Shown piece by piece: positions 37,974-46,370 of a DNA stretch of 64,000 bases; position 1 is the stretch's first letter, and each line of letters starts with the position of its first letter. Both the position numbers and the translations under genes were made by a program. Source of the stretch: Nocardia anocheti (GTDB lineage Bacteria > Actinomycetota > Actinomycetes > Mycobacteriales > Mycobacteriaceae); assembly GCF_029675105.1 (NCBI RefSeq), contig NZ_JAQQFV010000001.1:186001-250000 (forward strand), read 5' to 3'. Under the pieces are notes generated by a model. It had not been told where the DNA came from and made no database searches. It worked only from the letters and a program-made list of their open reading frames with translations.

Positions 37974-39209
37974 GTGGCAGACATCTCGGTGCGTGGGCGC
38001 CTGGCTTTGCGAGCGGCGGCGGCAGCGTCGTGGGCTTCGCAGAAGGCGGGCCGCGGCAAGGGTTCGATGATCGGCGGCCTGATCGCGTTGAAGATCGATC
38101 CGTCGATCATGACGCAGCTCGGACGCGGCAGGCGGACGGTGCTGATCACCGGCACCAACGGCAAATCCACCACCACCCGCATGACCACCGCCGCGCTGGG
38201 CACCCTCGGCGCGGTCGCCACCCAGGCCGACGGCGCCAATATGGACGCGGGGATCGTCGCCGCGCTGAGCCTGCATCCCGGCGTGCGGCTGGCCGCGATC
38301 GAGGTCGACGAACTGCATCTGCCGCACGTCAGCGACGCGCTGGACCCGGCGGCCATCGTGCTGCTCAACCTCAGCCGCGACCAGCTCGACCGGGTCGGCG
38401 AGATCAACATGATCGAGCGCAAGCTGCGCGCCGGACTCGAGCGTCATCCCGATGCCGTCGTCATCGCCAACTGCGACGACGTGCTGGTCGCCTCGATCGC
38501 CTACGACCACCCGAATGTGGTGTGGGTGTCGGCGGGCAGCGGCTGGGCCGTCGACGCCACCAGCTGCCCGCGCAGCGGTGAACCGATCGTCTGGGAGGGC
38601 GAGAACTGGCGCTCGACCGGCGCCGACTTCCACCGCCCTCGGCCGCAGTGGTGGCTAGAGGGCGAGGACCTGTGCGGGCCCGACGGCTTCCGCGCGCCCC
38701 TGCACTTGGCGCTGCCCGGGCGCGCCAATCGCGGCAATGCCGCCCAGGCCGTCGCCGCGGCGGTGGCGCTGGGCGCCTCGCCCACCAAGGCGACCGACGC
38801 CACCGGCACCGTGCGCGAGATCGCGGGCCGCTACCGCACCGTCACCATCGGCGAGCACGACGCGCGCCTGCTGCTGGCCAAGAACCCGGCGGGCTGGCAG
38901 GAAGCGCTGTCGATGATCGAGCCGACCTCGGCCGGGCTGGTGATCGCGGTGAACGGGCAGGTGCCCGACGGCGAGGACCTGTCGTGGCTGTGGGACGTGC
39001 GCTTCGAGCACTTCGAGGGCGTACAGGTGGTCGCCTCGGGCGAGCGCGCCACCGACCTGGCCGTGCGCCTGACCTACGCGGGCGTCGAGCACACCCTGAT
39101 CCCCGATCCGCTGCGCGCCATCGCCTCCTGCCCCGCCGGGCACGTCGAGGTGCTGGCCAACTACACCGCGTTCCGCGATCTCAACCGCGACCTGGAGGCA
39201 CGCAAATGA
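37974..39209 (+). CDS. murT: Lipid II isoglutaminyl synthase, MurT subunit
   Basis: A 411-residue Mur-ligase-like protein that with GatD amidates D-Glu of lipid II. The P-loop is TGTNGKSTTTRM, followed by AIEVDELHLPHV and LNLSRDQLDRVGEI of the central domain and a C-terminal domain containing SWLWDVRFEHF (Asp in the catalytic trio). The zinc-ribbon insert, Cys4 in Staphylococcus, keeps only Cys198 (CPRSGE) and Cys234 (EDLCGP), so zinc binding looks lost or altered. GTG at 37974 follows TAGACT (37962-37967) by six bases, so it is leaderless. It matches Rv3712. Its stop overlaps the gatD ATG. Confidence 0.94.
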   Translation: MADISVRGRLALRAAAAASWASQKAGRGKGSMIGGLIALKIDPSIMTQLGRGRRTVLITGTNGKSTTTRMTTAALGTLGAVATQADGANMDAGIVAALSLHPGVRLAAIEVDELHLPHVSDALDPAAIVLLNLSRDQLDRVGEINMIERKLRAGLERHPDAVVIANCDDVLVASIAYDHPNVVWVSAGSGWAVDATSCPRSGEPIVWEGENWRSTGADFHRPRPQWWLEGEDLCGPDGFRAPLHLALPGRANRGNAAQAVAAAVALGASPTKATDATGTVREIAGRYRTVTIGEHDARLLLAKNPAGWQEALSMIEPTSAGLVIAVNGQVPDGEDLSWLWDVRFEHFEGVQVVASGERATDLAVRLTYAGVEHTLIPDPLRAIASCPAGHVEVLANYTAFRDLNRDLEARK

Positions 39210-39922
39210 GCGAGTCGACCATTCGTATCGGCCTGGTGCTGCCCGATGTGATGGGCACCTACGGTGACGGCGGCAACGCCCTGGTGCTGCGTCAGCGGCT
39301 GCGCATGCGCGGCTTCGACGCCGAGATCATCGACATCACCCTGGCCGATCCCGTGCCCGATTCCTTCGACATCTACACCCTCGGCGGCGCCGAGGACTCC
39401 GCCCAGCGCCTGGCCACACGGCACCTGCAGAAGTACCCCGGGCTGCAGCAGGCCGCCGCCAAGGGCGCGCCGGTGCTGGCCATCTGCGCGGCCATCCAGG
39501 TGCTCGGCAACTGGTACGAGACCTCCTCGGGCGAGAAGGTCGACGGCGTCGGCCTGTTCGACGTCACCACCTCGCCCCAGGACGTCCGCGCGATCGGCGA
39601 GGTGTCCACCACCCCCCTGATCCCCGGCCTGTCCGCCCCCCTCACCGGCTTCGAGAACCACCGCGGCGGCACCGCCCTCGGCCCCGACGCCAAACCGCTG
39701 GCCCGGGTCACCCGTGGTGTCGGCAACGGCGTCGGCGACGGCACCGAAGGCGTCGTCCAGGGCTCGGTCATCGGCACCTACCTGCACGGCCCCGCCCTGG
39801 CCCGCAACCCCGAACTCGCCGACCTCCTCATCGCCCAAGCCCTCGGCATCTCCCCCACCGACCTCTCCCCCCTCGACCTCCCGGTAGTGAACCGCCTCCG
39901 CCGAGAACGCCTCCGCGCCTGA
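39206..39922 (+). CDS. gatD: Lipid II isoglutaminyl synthase, GatD glutamine amidotransferase subunit
   Basis: A 238-residue class I glutamine amidotransferase that provides ammonia to MurT. The nucleophile is the Cys of VLAICAAIQVLG and the His is in GTYLHGPAL; RGG in FENHRGGTALG is the MurT-contact region of the family. ATG overlaps the murT stop codon (ATGA), so the subunits are co-translated. It ends one base before the convergent vapC stop codon. It matches Rv3713. Confidence 0.94.
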   Translation: MSESTIRIGLVLPDVMGTYGDGGNALVLRQRLRMRGFDAEIIDITLADPVPDSFDIYTLGGAEDSAQRLATRHLQKYPGLQQAAAKGAPVLAICAAIQVLGNWYETSSGEKVDGVGLFDVTTSPQDVRAIGEVSTTPLIPGLSAPLTGFENHRGGTALGPDAKPLARVTRGVGNGVGDGTEGVVQGSVIGTYLHGPALARNPELADLLIAQALGISPTDLSPLDLPVVNRLRRERLRA

Positions 39923-40297
39923 TCAGCAGGGTAGCGACGCCACCGCGTACCGCAACGACAGCGGATCGCGGGTGACGAGGGTGAGGTCCTCGCAGCGGGC
40001 TTGCGCGACCAGGATCCGATCGAAGGGATCGCGGTGGATCAGGGGAAGGCGGGCGGCCTCGATCGTGTGGCGTGCCTCGATCGCCAGCGGGAGAAAGCCG
40101 CTGCCGACGACCCGTTCCGGTAGATCCGCAGGCCCGGCCAGCTTGCCAGCCGCCTGCTTCATCGCGATCTCCCAGACCGAGGCCGCGCTGACGTAGACGT
40201 CCGGGTCGTGGTCGAGCCGCTCACGCAAGTCCGCGTCCAGAGTGGGATCGTCGGTGAGCCACCACAGGATCACATGGGTATCCAGCAGCAGGCTCAT
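39923..40297 (-). CDS. vapC: VapC-family PIN-domain toxin
   Basis: A 124-residue PIN ribonuclease toxin. The acidic active site is seen as Asp in LLLDTHVILWWLTDD (first Asp), Glu in VSAASVWEIAMKQAAG, and Asp residues in HRDPFDRILVAQA and TLVTRDP. ATG at 40297 overlaps the antitoxin stop by four bases; a frame to 40345 lies inside the antitoxin gene. It is a complete pair with intact catalytic residues, so it is probably active. The target RNA is unknown. Confidence 0.93.
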   Translation of the reverse strand: MSLLLDTHVILWWLTDDPTLDADLRERLDHDPDVYVSAASVWEIAMKQAAGKLAGPADLPERVVGSGFLPLAIEARHTIEAARLPLIHRDPFDRILVAQARCEDLTLVTRDPLSLRYAVASLPC

Positions 40298-40545
40298 GCG
40301 TCGAAGTCGCGCGCGATGGCGGCGTTGGTCTCCGGCGAGTCCCATTCGGGCGACAACACCAGCCGCCCCCGCAGCGAGCCACGGCCAGTCCGGTTGACCC
40401 GGCGACTCAGCGGTACGAGCTTGGCGACCGGAGTACCGGCACGACTGATCACGATTTCCTCCCCCTGCTCCACCCGCTCGATGATGCGCGACAGATTCGT
40501 CTTCGCGTCGTGGATATTGAACTGTCCCGCCGCGTGACCTGCCAT
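40294..40545 (-). CDS. vapB: Phd/YefM-type antitoxin of the VapBC pair
   Basis: An 83-residue Phd/YefM antitoxin: FNIHDAKTNLSRIIERVEQGEEIVISRAGTPVAKLVPL is the conserved DNA-binding and dimer part, followed by a variable toxin-neutralising tail (GRLVLSPEWDSPETNAAIARDFDA). AAGGAGG precedes ATG 40545. The pair probably represses itself via the CTTAGCTAAG palindrome immediately upstream. Confidence 0.92.
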   Translation of the reverse strand: MAGHAAGQFNIHDAKTNLSRIIERVEQGEEIVISRAGTPVAKLVPLSRRVNRTGRGSLRGRLVLSPEWDSPETNAAIARDFDA

Positions 40546-40553
40546 GACGCCTC

Positions 40554-40563
40554 CTTAGCTAAG
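40554..40563. promoter_or_regulatory. Palindrome at the vapBC promoter
   Basis: CTTAGCTAAG, a perfect 10-bp palindrome 9-18 bases upstream of the vapB start, overlapping its ribosome site. This is a typical place for antitoxin autorepression. Confidence 0.45.
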
Positions 40564-40704
40564 AGGTTAGTCCACCCAGCCGCCGCACGTCCACCATATT
40601 CCGCTCACGGCGACTTTTACCCTCGCTGAGCCGCCACCTGCGCCGATAGCGTCGGGCGCGCAGGCAGCGGGGCGATCCCGGGCCGGGAGGTTCGAGGAGT
40701 GTCG

Positions 40705-41577
40705 GTGACCGGAGTGGTGACGGCTGTGGTCGCCGAGGAGCGGGGAGCGCGGGCCGCGAGCAGGCCGAGGGGGCGGCGGGGGCGGTCGGTGCTCGCCGGG
40801 GTGGTGGCGTTGGGGATCGTGCTGGTGGGGTGGACGGTGGTGACTGCCGCGGGGCTGGTCGATCCGCTGTATCTACCGTCACCGAAGGCCGTGTGGGAGG
40901 CGTTCGTACGGGCCAACAGCACGCACCGGATCGCCGACGGGGTGGACCGGTGGGTGGTCGGCGAGCAGAACTACTACCTGTGGGAGCACCTGCTGGCGAG
41001 CATCCAGCGGATCGCGGTCGGGGTGGGCGCGGCGATCGTGATCGGTCCGCTGGTCGGGTTCGTGATGGGCATGGTCGCGCCGGTGCGCTGGATCACCGAG
41101 CCGGTGCTGAACTTCCTGCGCGCACTGCCACCGCTGGGCTACATCGGCCTGCTGATCGTGTGGTTCGGCATCGGTGACACCTCCAAGATCTGGCTGCTGT
41201 TCCTGGCCGCGTTCCCGCCGATCGCCATCGCCACCCTCGACGGTGTGCTCGGCGTCAAACAGGACTATCTCAACGCCGCTCGCTCGCTGGGCGCCGGTCG
41301 CGCCCAAGTGATCTCGCTGGTCGTGCTGCCCGCGACGCTGCCGAACGTCATCAGCGGTATCCGCATCGCCACCGCGTTCGCCTGGACCACGGTGGTCGCC
41401 GCCGAACTCAACAACGGCATCCCCGGCATCGGCGGACTCGCCTATGTCGCTGGCACACAACTGAATACGCCGCTGACCATCGCCTGCATCATCGTGATCG
41501 GCGTGGCGGCCCTGCTGCTGGACGCGGCGATCGCGTTCGTCGGCACCAAAGCTGTTCCCTGGAAAGGCAAAGCATGA
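40705..41577 (+). CDS. ABC transporter permease, SsuC/TauC-type
   Basis: A 290-residue inner-membrane permease with about six helices and the EAA loop (DYLNAARSLGAGRAQVISLVVLPATLPNVISGI), typical of sulfonate/nitrate/taurine importers. Start choice: GTG at 40699 lies on GAGG with too little spacing, whereas GTG at 40705 is five bases from GAGGAG, so I use the latter. The solute-binding lipoprotein overlaps its stop codon by four bases and the ATPase follows, so it is a complete permease-SBP-ATPase operon. Taurine or sulfonate is the likely type of cargo, not proven. Confidence 0.9.
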   Translation: MTGVVTAVVAEERGARAASRPRGRRGRSVLAGVVALGIVLVGWTVVTAAGLVDPLYLPSPKAVWEAFVRANSTHRIADGVDRWVVGEQNYYLWEHLLASIQRIAVGVGAAIVIGPLVGFVMGMVAPVRWITEPVLNFLRALPPLGYIGLLIVWFGIGDTSKIWLLFLAAFPPIAIATLDGVLGVKQDYLNAARSLGAGRAQVISLVVLPATLPNVISGIRIATAFAWTTVVAAELNNGIPGIGGLAYVAGTQLNTPLTIACIIVIGVAALLLDAAIAFVGTKAVPWKGKA

Positions 41578-42635
41578 CAACCACTGTGCGCAAGGTCGTC
41601 GCGACCTCGGCCGCGCTCGCCGCCGTTCTCGCCGTCACGGCGGGGTGCGTGGAATCGGGCCGAGGCGACACCGGCGCCGCGGCCGCGAGCTGCCCGTTCG
41701 CCGCCGACACCAGCGTCACCAGCACCGTGCGACTGGGTTACCAGGCGATTCCCAACGGCGACCTGCTCGTGAAGGACCGCGGTCTGCTCGAGGCGTGCCT
41801 GCCCAACGCGAAGATCACCTGGAGCCAGTTCGCCTCGGGCGCGGATGTGGTGCAGGCGTTCGGCGCGGGCAGCCTCGATATCGGCACGCTGGGTTCGAGC
41901 CCGGCGACCAAGGCGCTCTCGGCGCCGCTGAACCTGCCGGTGCGGGTGGTGTGGATCCACGACGTGATCGGCACCTCGGAATCGCTGGTGGTCAAGGACA
42001 AGTCGGTGACCACACTGGCCGGGCTGCGCGGCAAGAAAGTCGCCACCCCGTTCGGCAGCACCGCGCACTACAGCCTGCTCGCCGCCATCGACAAGGCCGG
42101 ACTCACCGGCCAGGTGGAGCTGATCAACCTGCAGCCCGAGGCGATTCCCGGTGCGTGGCAGGGCAACCAGATCGACGCCGCCTGGGTGTGGGACCCGACC
42201 CTGTCCAAGCTGACCGGCGCGGGCGGCACGGTGATCACCAGCAGCGCCGAGACCGCCGCGGCCGGTGCCCCGACCTACGACGTGGCCATCGCCGACACGA
42301 AATTCCTCGCCGACAACGCCGCCTTCGCCATCGCCTGGGCCAAGGTGCAGAACTACGCCGTCGAACAGTTGCGCACCCAGCAGGCCGACGCGGCGGTCTC
42401 GATCGGCGCGCAGCTGGGCATCGCGCCCGACCAGGTCGTTCCCCAGCTGGCCGGATACCAGTACCTGCCCGCCAGCGAGCAGGCCGGACCCCGCTATCTC
42501 GGTGGCGGTTTCGCCGCCGACCTCACCGGCACCGCGCGCTTCCTGCTGAGCCAGGGCGGTGTCACCGCGGTCGGCAGCGAGCAGCAGTACCGCGACGGCA
42601 TCGCGGTCGCCCCCGCGGCGGGCGCGGCCTCGTGA
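41574..42635 (+). CDS. ABC transporter substrate-binding lipoprotein, TauA/SsuA-type
   Basis: A 353-residue solute-binding lipoprotein. The signal peptide ends in the lipobox LAVTAGC (Cys25). The mature part begins with the ligand-binding strand VRLGYQAIPNGDLLVKDRGLLE and continues with SGADVVQAFGAGSLDIGTLGSSPATKA, typical of taurine/alkanesulfonate receptors (TauA). ATG overlaps the permease stop. Family only; the actual ligand could be another short sulfonate or amine. Confidence 0.9.
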   Translation: MTTTVRKVVATSAALAAVLAVTAGCVESGRGDTGAAAASCPFAADTSVTSTVRLGYQAIPNGDLLVKDRGLLEACLPNAKITWSQFASGADVVQAFGAGSLDIGTLGSSPATKALSAPLNLPVRVVWIHDVIGTSESLVVKDKSVTTLAGLRGKKVATPFGSTAHYSLLAAIDKAGLTGQVELINLQPEAIPGAWQGNQIDAAWVWDPTLSKLTGAGGTVITSSAETAAAGAPTYDVAIADTKFLADNAAFAIAWAKVQNYAVEQLRTQQADAAVSIGAQLGIAPDQVVPQLAGYQYLPASEQAGPRYLGGGFAADLTGTARFLLSQGGVTAVGSEQQYRDGIAVAPAAGAAS

Positions 42636-43423
42636 GCACCGGGCCGACGACCGGCGACGCCGAGCGGGTGACGCTGACCGGGGTGGGCAAGAGCTACCCC
42701 GGTCCCGACGGTGACGTGCCGGTGCTCGCGCCGACCGATCTCACCATCGAGCCCGGCGAATTCGTCTGTGTCGTCGGCCCGTCCGGGTGCGGCAAATCGA
42801 CGCTGCTCAATATCCTGGCCGGTTTCCTCCCGCCCACCTCGGGCGAGGTGCGGGTGGGCGATCGGGTGGTCACCGGGCCCGATCCCGATCGCGGGGTGGT
42901 GTTCCAGCAGGCGAACCTGTATCCGTGGCTGACGGTGCGCGGCAATGTCGAGTTCGGTCCGAAGGTGCGTGGGGTGGACCGGGCGACGCGGCGCGCCGAG
43001 GCCCAGCGGCTGCTCGAGCTGGTGGGTCTCGACGAACTCGGTGACCGCAGGCCCTACGAGCTGTCCGGTGGTCAGCAGCAGCGCGCGCAGATCGCCCGGG
43101 TGCTGATCAACGATCCTGGCATCGTCGCGATGGACGAACCCTTCGGCGCGCTCGACGCCCTCACCCGGGAGCGCTTGCAGCGCGAACTGCTCGGGCTGTG
43201 GCGCGAGCGCCGCAAGACGGTCCTGTTCGTCACCCACGGGATCGAGGAGGCGATCCTGCTCGGCACCCGCATCCTGGTGATGGGCACGCGGCCGGGCCGG
43301 ATCGTGCACGAGGTGACGCCGCCCTTCGAGCCCGGCGCCGACTTCGCCGAGGTCCGCGCCGACCCCGGCTTCAGCGTCCTGCGCGACGAGCTGGCCAGCC
43401 ACATCTACGCCGCGCACGCCTGA
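42632..43423 (+). CDS. ABC transporter ATPase, TauB/SsuB-type
   Basis: A 263-residue ATP-binding subunit with Walker A GPSGCGKST (residues 49-57), Q-loop VVFQQANLYPWLT, signature LSGGQQQRAQIAR, Walker B GIVAMDEPFGALDA and the switch His in VTHGIEEA. GTG overlaps the lipoprotein stop by four bases. It closes the importer operon. It is directly tail-to-tail with the BASS transporter gene. Confidence 0.94.
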   Translation: MSTGPTTGDAERVTLTGVGKSYPGPDGDVPVLAPTDLTIEPGEFVCVVGPSGCGKSTLLNILAGFLPPTSGEVRVGDRVVTGPDPDRGVVFQQANLYPWLTVRGNVEFGPKVRGVDRATRRAEAQRLLELVGLDELGDRRPYELSGGQQQRAQIARVLINDPGIVAMDEPFGALDALTRERLQRELLGLWRERRKTVLFVTHGIEEAILLGTRILVMGTRPGRIVHEVTPPFEPGADFAEVRADPGFSVLRDELASHIYAAHA

Positions 43424-44305
43424 TCACTCGGCCGCGACGGTGGCCCGCCGCATCCACGGCCGGGTGATCAGCCAGCCGAATCCCGCCGCCAGCGGGAACA
43501 TCACCACGCCGTAGACGGCCGCGGGCATGGCCATCTCGGTGCTGCCGATGACGCTGAGCGCGATGGTGATCGCGATGGTGCTGTTGTGCAGGCCGACCTC
43601 CATCGAGCAGGCGATGGCCTGGCGGGTGCGGATGCCGAGCAGCCGCGGCACCAGGTAGCCGATGGTGAGGCTGATCAGGCAGAACACCAGCGTGATCACC
43701 CCGACGTCGGCCAGCGCGTCGTCGGCGCCGCTGTCGCTGAGGATGGCGCCCACGATCACCAGCACCAGGGTCACCGCCGAGCCGATGCGCACCGGCCGTT
43801 CCATCCGGGTGGCGAAGTCCACCGACCAGCGCCGCACCAGCATGCCCAGGGCCACCGGCACCAGCACGATGGCGAACACCTGCAAGACCTTGCCGATCTG
43901 CAAGCCGATCGCGTCGGCGCCACCGGACGGGTCGAAGTAGTCGATGGCGAAGTTGGTCACCAGCGGCACGGTGACCACCGCGAGGACCGAATTCACCGCC
44001 GTGAGCGAGACGTTCAGCGCCACGTCACCACGGAACAGGTGGCTGAACAGATTGGCCGTGGTCCCGCCCGGCGAGGCCGCGAGCAGCATCATGCCCACGG
44101 CCAGGATCGGCGGGAGCCCGAAGGCCAGCACCAGCCCGAACGCGATGACCGGCAACACCACCACCTGACAGACCAGCGCGATGGCGACCACGCGCGGGGT
44201 CTTCGCGATGCGGGTGAAGTCGGCGACGGTGAGCGAGAGCCCGAGGCCGAACATGATCACCGCCAGCGCCAGCGGGAGTCCGACGGTGACCAGGGGTGTG
44301 TTCAT
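43424..44305 (-). CDS. Bile acid:sodium symporter (BASS) family protein
   Basis: A 293-residue membrane protein with about nine helices, of the BASS/SBF family (ASBT-like). It opens LVTVGLPLALAVIMFGLGLSLTVADF, and GMMLLAASPGGTTANLFSHLFRGDVALNVSLT plus SMEVGLHNSTIAITIALSV carry the crossing-helix sodium sites (E...N). In bacteria these carry organic anions or pantoate-like compounds. ATG at 44305 follows GAGGA. Upstream is a 6+6 inverted repeat (44322-44339), a possible operator. Confidence 0.88.
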   Translation of the reverse strand: MNTPLVTVGLPLALAVIMFGLGLSLTVADFTRIAKTPRVVAIALVCQVVVLPVIAFGLVLAFGLPPILAVGMMLLAASPGGTTANLFSHLFRGDVALNVSLTAVNSVLAVVTVPLVTNFAIDYFDPSGGADAIGLQIGKVLQVFAIVLVPVALGMLVRRWSVDFATRMERPVRIGSAVTLVLVIVGAILSDSGADDALADVGVITLVFCLISLTIGYLVPRLLGIRTRQAIACSMEVGLHNSTIAITIALSVIGSTEMAMPAAVYGVVMFPLAAGFGWLITRPWMRRATVAAE

Positions 44306-44321
44306 AGCATCCTCATCGTTC

Positions 44322-44339
44322 TGAGACGCGTTGGTCTCA
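44322..44339. promoter_or_regulatory. Inverted repeat upstream of BASS gene
   Basis: TGAGAC-N6-GTCTCA, perfect arms, 17-34 bases before the transporter start. Consistent with a dimeric repressor site. No regulator gene is adjacent. Confidence 0.35.
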
Positions 44340-44398
44340 AACCGGGAGAATAGCCGTCGATGCGCGGTGCCGTACCCGAAATGCCGGGTTTGTCCGCT

Positions 44399-45469
44399 CT
44401 ACGCGGTGGCCAGCGCCGTCGTGGCCGAGGCGCTGGCGTCGGTGCACAGGTCGTGCACGAAGCGCATCTTCTCCAGCACCCGATCCGGCAGCACGAACGG
44501 ATACAGATCGTCGTGCCCCATCGACCGGTTGACCATGTTCAGTGCCCAGGCCAGCGGCAACCACAGCTCGATGATCTTGTCGAACCCCGCGCGCCCCACC
44601 TGCGGACGGTCCAGCGTGGCGCCCGCGGGGGCGAAGCCGAAGGCGGCGGCGGTGTCGAGGGTGTCGCGGATGTGCAGGTAGTGGGCGAAGGTCTCGGCCC
44701 AGTCCTCGGCGGCGTGCATGGTGGCGTAGGAGGAGACGTAGTCGTTGTCCCATCCGGCGGGCGCGCCCTGGGAGTAGTGCCGGTCCAGGGCGGCCTGGTA
44801 GTCGGCGTAGGGGTCGCCGAAGAGTTCGCGGAAGCGGGCGAGCGCGTCGTCACCGGTGACCAGGACCGGGAAGTAGTAGTGGCCGATCTCGTGCCGGAAG
44901 TGGCCCAGCAGCGTGCGATACGGCTCGGCCATCTCGATGCGCAGTTGCTCGCGATGCGGGTCGTTGGCCTCGGCCAGGTCCAGGGTGACCACACCGTCGA
45001 CGTGACCGGTCACCACGTCGGCGGTGCGGCTGGAGAGCAGGTCGAAGGCCAGACCGCCGCGCGGGTCGACCTCGCGCCCGACGATCGGCAGCCCGAGTTC
45101 GGCCAGCTCGAAGATCAGCCGCCGCTTGGCCGCCTCGGCCTCGGCGAAGGCCGCGAGTCCGGCTGTGTCGGCGTCGTTGGGCCGGGTGCGGGTGAGTCGG
45201 CAGGAGGCACACAGCGTGGGCCCGGGCGCGCCGTTGTCGTCGACGACCAGCCAATTGCACTGCGCCACATGCAGGTTGTCGCAGAGCCGGAAGCGGTCGC
45301 CGTCGACCACCCCGCCCACCGGATCCACGGCCGCCGCTCCCGGCGGATCACCGATCACCACCAGGGTGCGCTCGGTGAGGCTGAACCCGAGTGGGCTCGA
45401 GCACGACAGACACACCGAGTTCTCGAAAGCCAGCTGCTGCCCGCAGTTCGGGCACACGAAGTCACGCAA
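44399..45469 (-). CDS. Zinc-ribbon and HExxH metallopeptidase-like protein
   Basis: A 356-residue protein. The N-terminus has zinc-ribbon Cys pairs: FVCPNCGQQ, NSVCLSCSS, then CDNLHVAQC and LCASC (four CxxC-like groups). The C-terminal part has HFRHEIGHYYF, an HExxH zinc site with His193, Glu194 and His197, and EDWAETFAHYLHI, which supplies the third ligand. This fits the putative zinc-binding peptidase family (Rv2568c-like). TTG at 45469 is used because GGAGG lies nine bases upstream and relatives start near MRDFxCPxCGQ. It is the last gene of the amidoligase cluster, four bases after the transglutaminase gene. Confidence 0.85.
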   Translation of the reverse strand: MRDFVCPNCGQQLAFENSVCLSCSSPLGFSLTERTLVVIGDPPGAAAVDPVGGVVDGDRFRLCDNLHVAQCNWLVVDDNGAPGPTLCASCRLTRTRPNDADTAGLAAFAEAEAAKRRLIFELAELGLPIVGREVDPRGGLAFDLLSSRTADVVTGHVDGVVTLDLAEANDPHREQLRIEMAEPYRTLLGHFRHEIGHYYFPVLVTGDDALARFRELFGDPYADYQAALDRHYSQGAPAGWDNDYVSSYATMHAAEDWAETFAHYLHIRDTLDTAAAFGFAPAGATLDRPQVGRAGFDKIIELWLPLAWALNMVNRSMGHDDLYPFVLPDRVLEKMRFVHDLCTDASASATTALATA

Positions 45470-45473
45470 AGAC

Positions 45474-46370
45474 CTACACCTCCACCGGAGCTACGTCGAC
45501 CGAGACCGTGATCGTGGACTGTTTGGCGTCGGTGTAGATGATGCCACGCAGCGGGGGAACATCCTGGTAGTCGCGGCCCCACGCCACGGTCACGTAGCGC
45601 TCGTCGGCGAACTGGTCATTGGTGGGGTCGAAGGCGATCCAGCGGCCGGTGCGGTCGGTCGGATCGGTGCCCGGCAGCCAGACCGCCGCCCAGGCGTGCG
45701 TGGCGTCGACGCCGACCATGCGCTCCTTGCCCGGCGGCGGGTCGGTGGCGAGATAGCCCGACACGTACCGCGCCGCCAGCCCGTGCGAGCGCAGGCAGGC
45801 CGCGCCGACGCGGGCGAAATCCTGGCAGACGCCCTCGCGCGCCGCGAACACGTCGGCCACCCGGGTGCTGACCGTGGTCGACCCGGAGACATAGCGGAAG
45901 TCGCGATTGATCCGCGTGTTCAGCTCGGTGACCGCCTCCAGCAGCGGCCGCCCCGGCGCGAAACTCTTCGCGGTGTAGTCGAAGACCTCCGGGGTGATCT
46001 CCGGGGGCAGCAGGTCCAGGGTGAACTCGATGGCGAGCGGGCCGGTGCCCGCGCTCGGCCGCGCCGATTCCCAGGGAATTTCGACGCCGTCCAGGTCGGC
46101 CGGATGCTCGCCGTCGACCTCGACCAGCGATTCGCCGGTCACCTCCAGCGTCCGATGTTCGGAGGTGACGTGGAAATAGGTGGTCGCGTTGCCGAACACG
46201 TCGTTGCCCACCGAGCGGTCCGAGGGCACCGGATCGATGACGATGTCGTGTTCGAGCAGCCGCTGCCCCGCGAACGCGCGCGGGGTGAGGAACGCGCGGC
46301 CGTAGGAACTGGTGACCGCGTCGGAGTAGCTGTAGGTGGTGCGGTGCGTCACCTGGTAGCGCCTGCTCAT
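45474..46370 (-). CDS. Transglutaminase-like cysteine protease-fold protein
   Basis: A 298-residue protein of the bacterial transglutaminase-like group. An N-terminal beta domain (RYQVTHRTTYSYSDAVTSSYGRAFLTPR) is followed by the papain-like core with Cys182 (GVCQDFARV), His225 (DATHAWAAVW) and Asp248 (IAFDPTND). These bacterial proteins are usually proteases/peptidases, not protein cross-linkers. ATG overlaps the stop of the ATP-grasp/alpha-E gene by four bases. It is Rv2569c-like and probably acts with the ligases and the zinc peptidase in the same cluster. Confidence 0.88.
   Translation of the reverse strand: MSRRYQVTHRTTYSYSDAVTSSYGRAFLTPRAFAGQRLLEHDIVIDPVPSDRSVGNDVFGNATTYFHVTSEHRTLEVTGESLVEVDGEHPADLDGVEIPWESARPSAGTGPLAIEFTLDLLPPEITPEVFDYTAKSFAPGRPLLEAVTELNTRINRDFRYVSGSTTVSTRVADVFAAREGVCQDFARVGAACLRSHGLAARYVSGYLATDPPPGKERMVGVDATHAWAAVWLPGTDPTDRTGRWIAFDPTNDQFADERYVTVAWGRDYQDVPPLRGIIYTDAKQSTITVSVDVAPVEV

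Noticed and set aside
40559..40698. Minus-strand Pro/Arg-rich ORF covering the importer promoter region.
   Set aside because: No start support, no motif; it is antisense to the permease start.
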